In this document: positions 55,800 through 57,772 of the stretch, one piece after another
Layout of the letters: every line of letters begins with the position of its first letter
How positions within the stretch are numbered: position 1 is the stretch's first letter
Assembly: GCA_964611575.1 (NCBI GenBank)
Contig: CAZTAJ010000012.1
Location: 1 to 57,772, forward strand
DNA: 57,772 bases
Direction: 5' to 3'
From: CAITUY01 sp964611575
GTDB taxonomy: Bacteria; Verrucomicrobiota; Kiritimatiellia; CAIKKV01; CAITUY01
Position numbers and translations under genes: made by a program
Notes under the pieces: generated by a model
Database searches by the model: none
What the model was told of the DNA's origin: nothing
Seen by the model: the letters and a program-made list of their open reading frames with translations, nothing else

Positions 55800-55829
55800 T
55801 TGACGCGTACATAATAATATGGCTATGAT
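55800..55829 (+). promoter_or_regulatory. promoter of the Phd-PIN toxin-antitoxin operon, probably leaderless
   Basis: TTGACG at 55800-55805 (five of six) is followed after 18 bases by TATGAT at 55824-55829 (five of six). The ATG at 55836 lies six bases later. No ribosome binding site is present. Confidence 0.65.
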
Positions 55830-55835
55830 GGCGTC

Positions 55836-56135
55836 ATGAATAAGGCCAACATCTCATACACGCGGAACCACCTTAGCGAGGTGCTGTCCCGTGTTCGTGA
55901 AGGCGAGACGATCCTGATCATGGATCGCCAGCAACCCGTGGCTCGCCTGGAACCGGTCTCGGGACCGTCCGTTCACGAATCCCCTTGGCAGGGCGACCTG
56001 GTACGTCGCGGACTGGTTCGATCGGCCCGGGACCGTCTTGATGTCAAAGCGCTCGCCGCCATGCCGCTGCCGACGCCCCGGGAGGGCGGCGATGTCCTGG
56101 CCGCGCTCCTTGCCGACAGGGAGGAGAGCCGGTGA
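55836..56135 (+). CDS. type II antitoxin, Phd/YefM-type
   Basis: The 99-residue protein starts MNKANISYTRNHLSEVLSRVREGETILIMDRQQPVARLEPV, the Phd/YefM DNA-binding fold. The C-terminal half (about 45-99) is the variable toxin-neutralising part. It ends where the PIN toxin starts, with a four-base overlap. The protein should block the PIN toxin and repress its own promoter. It differs from the antitoxin at 17437 beyond the common fold. Confidence 0.88.
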   Translation: MNKANISYTRNHLSEVLSRVREGETILIMDRQQPVARLEPVSGPSVHESPWQGDLVRRGLVRSARDRLDVKALAAMPLPTPREGGDVLAALLADREESR

Positions 56136-56563
56136 AGTACTGGGACGCCTCCGGAATCGTTCCGCTGTTGGTCCGGCAGGCGCGGACCCATGAACTGGAG
56201 TTGGTTCTGGAGCGGGACCCGGCCGTGGTGACGTGGTGGGGGACCCCGGTTGAGTGTCTGTCGGCGCTCATGCGACTGGTCCGCGAGGGGCGGCTGACGG
56301 TGGCGGATGCGAGGGATGCGGAACGGCGTCTCACTGAACTGCGCCACGGATGGGATGAAGTGCTGCCGGGCGAAGCGTGTCGGCGGACGGCCGAACGCAT
56401 GTTGCGCGTGCATGCCCTGCGGGCGGCCGACGCGCTGCAGTTGGCGGCGGCGTTGATCGCCGCGGATCACGATTCAAGCCGGCTGGAAGTCGTTTGCCTG
56501 GATCAGCGCCTGAGCGATGCGGCCGGGAAAGAGGGGTTCACGCCGACGGTTCTTCCCCAGTGA
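56132..56563 (+). CDS. type II toxin, PIN domain (VapC-like)
   Basis: The 143-residue protein is a PIN-domain RNase. The first catalytic Asp is in MKYWDASGIVPLLV (Asp5), Glu40-ish lies in PVECLSALMRL, the third acid is in LRAADALQLAAAL near 88-100, and the last in VVCLDQRLSDAA near 122. VapC toxins of this type cleave tRNA or rRNA. All four acidic positions appear kept, so the toxin could be active. The gene ends at 56563. The following 182 bases (56564-56745) hold nothing that I recognise. Confidence 0.9.
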   Translation: MKYWDASGIVPLLVRQARTHELELVLERDPAVVTWWGTPVECLSALMRLVREGRLTVADARDAERRLTELRHGWDEVLPGEACRRTAERMLRVHALRAADALQLAAALIAADHDSSRLEVVCLDQRLSDAAGKEGFTPTVLPQ

Positions 56564-56745
56564 ACCCCAACAGAGGGCTTCACTCAAAGAGCTAATTACG
56601 TTACGTTAATGCTTGGCGTGAGTCCAGAATCTACATCTAGTCCTCTCATCAATTTCGGCGCGCCGATGCTCAAGGGGGTTTCCATCGCATCGTCAACAGA
56701 CTTTCCCCCTCCGCGCCTCCGCGTGTACCAATTCGAGGTGAGCCC

Positions 56746-57300
56746 ATGAACAAGGGAAAACCAGTACCGTCGCAGGTGATTCTTATCAGGCCGCCGATGG
56801 GAAGGTGACAGTGAATGTCCTGTTCGCGCGGGACAACTTCTGGATGCCCCAGAAGACGATGGCGGACCTGTTTGGCGTTAAAGTGCCGGCAGTTAACAAG
56901 TACCTAAATAACATCTATGACAGCGGGGAGCTGACCCATACGGCAACTATCTCCAAAAAGGATCGCGGACGTCTTCGAGCAGTGCAGCAGCGACTACCAG
57001 AGCAAAAGCCAGGAGACGCAACTCTTTTACCAGATCGTACAAAACCAGCTCCACTATGCGACCACCGGAAAGACGGCGGCCGAATTCGTCTATGAGCGTG
57101 CGGATAGCGAAAAGCCGTTCATGGGCTTGACCACCTGGAAGAACTCGCCCAAAGGCAAGGTGCTGAAAGGCGATATCATGGTGGCCAAGAATTACCTGAA
57201 TGAGCAGGAAGTGACCCGGTTGAACTTGTTGGTTCGGGAGTATTTGTCCGACTTTGACCACGCCTTTGCCCGCTACCTGAAGGGGGGGCCGGAAGCGTGA
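56746..57300 (+). pseudogene. decayed RhuM family gene with frameshift and internal deletion
   Basis: The gene starts at ATG 56746 (MNKGKPVPSQVIL) but shifts frame near 56781; the next frame reads YQAADGKVTVNVLFARDNFW, which is the RhuM N-terminal domain with KTMADLFGVKVPAVNKYLNNI. Near 56960 the reading frame changes back. The following frame, 56962-57300, encodes ADVFEQCSSDYQSKSQETQ and then YERADSEKPFMGLTTWKN, the C-terminal part of RhuM proteins. The middle of about 150 residues is missing. One extra base near 56784 and a deletion would explain the state. RhuM proteins occur in pathogenicity islands and near mobile DNA; this copy is not functional. Confidence 0.85.
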
Positions 57301-57678
57301 CGCCGCAATGTCGCGTGGTGGGCATCTGTCCCCGGAGTTTGCGAAAGTCGGTCCGTCGTCTGTCTCTGACGTGCCTGCCAACCGTCATTGACATGCAGCC
57401 CAGCCACATGTACCCATACCATATGGTAGATCACGGGACGATCCGAGGCATGGAGAATCGCGTTTTGGAGTTAGCGGAGGCCAACCCACGTCTTCGCCTG
57501 ACGCCTAGCACTTCATGACGGCGACTGTGCTATGCGTCAACCGGTTGTCGTAACTCGCGCATTACCAATGCGAATCATGAGGCTTTTACTGCCGATGAGT
57601 CACCAGCAGTTTGCTATGTGTGGCGGCCAATACAACGTTCGCCGGGATACGGACTTGAAATGAAAAGAGGGTGTTGAA
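57301..57678. other. 378-base stretch without a recognised gene
   Basis: An open frame of 73 codons (57297-57518) crosses this region, but the product has no recognisable family and no ribosome binding site. A 12-base perfect palindrome, TACCATATGGTA, lies at 57417-57428, with TTGACA at 57388-57393 before it. No repeat or transposase piece was identified. I treat the region as non-coding until shown otherwise. Confidence 0.45.
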
Positions 57679-57772
57679 ATGAGAAGAGCAGTATGTCAGT
57701 TGGCGGTCGTGGCATGCCTGGTTACGCTCATCGCGACGAAGAGCGCGGGGCAATCACCAGTGATCACGTCCT
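57679..57772 (+). CDS. N-terminal part of a secreted protein, cut by the window end
   Basis: Thirty-one codons are visible. They encode a typical signal peptide: MRRAVCQLAVVACLVTLIA, then a cleavage-like SAGQS near 22-26. AGAGGGTG lies upstream at about the right spacing for ATG 57679. The rest of the gene is outside the window, so no function can be given. Confidence 0.6.
   Translation, partial: MRRAVCQLAVVACLVTLIATKSAGQSPVITS

Noticed and set aside
57297..57518. A 73-codon open frame after the RhuM remnant
   Set aside because: It has no family likeness, no ribosome binding site and no coding look; I list the region as unassigned.
1..57772. CRISPR array, tRNA or rRNA genes, complete insertion sequence
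   Set aside because: No evenly spaced direct repeats of 25-40 bases, no cloverleaf sequence and no transposase gene was found. The repeats present are palindromic intergenic elements.

Overview
This 57.8 kb GC-rich chromosomal segment most likely comes from a member of the PVC superphylum, probably Kiritimatiellota (Kiritimatiellae) or a related Verrucomicrobiota/Lentisphaerota lineage. The strongest evidence is a five-gene locus at 26041-33514 that matches the Akkermansia Amuc_1102-1098 pilus-like system in gene order and protein architecture. Supporting signs are paired Gfo/Idh/MocA oxidoreductases with a ThuA protein, a URO-D-like protein without heme genes around it, and a PTS IIA domain fused to an excisionase-type DNA-binding domain. 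These rest on family recognition, because no database search was possible.

Layout. 176-5507 holds a Skp/OmpH-like protein, RlmB, and a tightly overlapping minus-strand operon proS - HU/IHF - hisS - MBL hydrolase. 5714-10522 carries a sugar dehydrogenase, ruvX, the DNA-binding PTS IIA protein, rpmE, and prfA-prmC. 10592-14334 holds a GH3 enzyme, a metallophosphoesterase and an O-antigen ligase. 14448-17243 is a small ArsR repressor followed by one 816-residue polypeptide that joins CoA-disulfide reductase, rhodanese, TusA and DsrE domains. 17437-20280 is an accessory patch: a Phd/RelE toxin-antitoxin pair, a broken copy of a Crp/Fnr gene, a secreted protein of unknown function, the intact Crp/Fnr gene and a palindromic REP doublet. 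20274-22312 is larC-larB, and 22445-22891 is a ptsN-like gene. 23019-25889 is a Gfo/ThuA/Gfo sugar cluster. 26041-33514 is the pilus-like locus.

33516-40081 is housekeeping: a 5'-3' exonuclease, coaE, rho, tig-clpP-clpX. 40112-45479 has panD and a five-gene chain of pyrimidine phosphorylase, purine phosphorylase, cytidine deaminase, CCA-adding enzyme and a sugar nucleotidyltransferase. 45488-55640 contains a beta-hydroxyacid dehydrogenase, a second REP doublet, a PAS-SpoIIE phosphatase, an SDR, a GH2 enzyme, rpmB, a dihydrouridine synthase, malic enzyme and the URO-D-like protein. The right end (55652-57772) is again accessory: CCAAC repeats, a Phd/PIN toxin-antitoxin pair, a decayed RhuM gene, and the first 31 codons of a secreted protein cut by the window edge.

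Two patterns cross the whole window. First, five genes (arsR, relE-type antitoxin, larB, pyrimidine phosphorylase, PIN-type antitoxin) have a TTGACA-like -35 box and a -10 box ending 6-7 bases before the start codon, with no ribosome binding site, which suggests leaderless mRNAs. Second, several intergenic gaps hold palindromic elements; two of these (20221-20280 and 46484-46563) have the head-plus-hairpin structure of REP sequences, in inverted pairs, and one pair has compensatory stem changes. No CRISPR array, tRNA, rRNA or complete insertion sequence was found.
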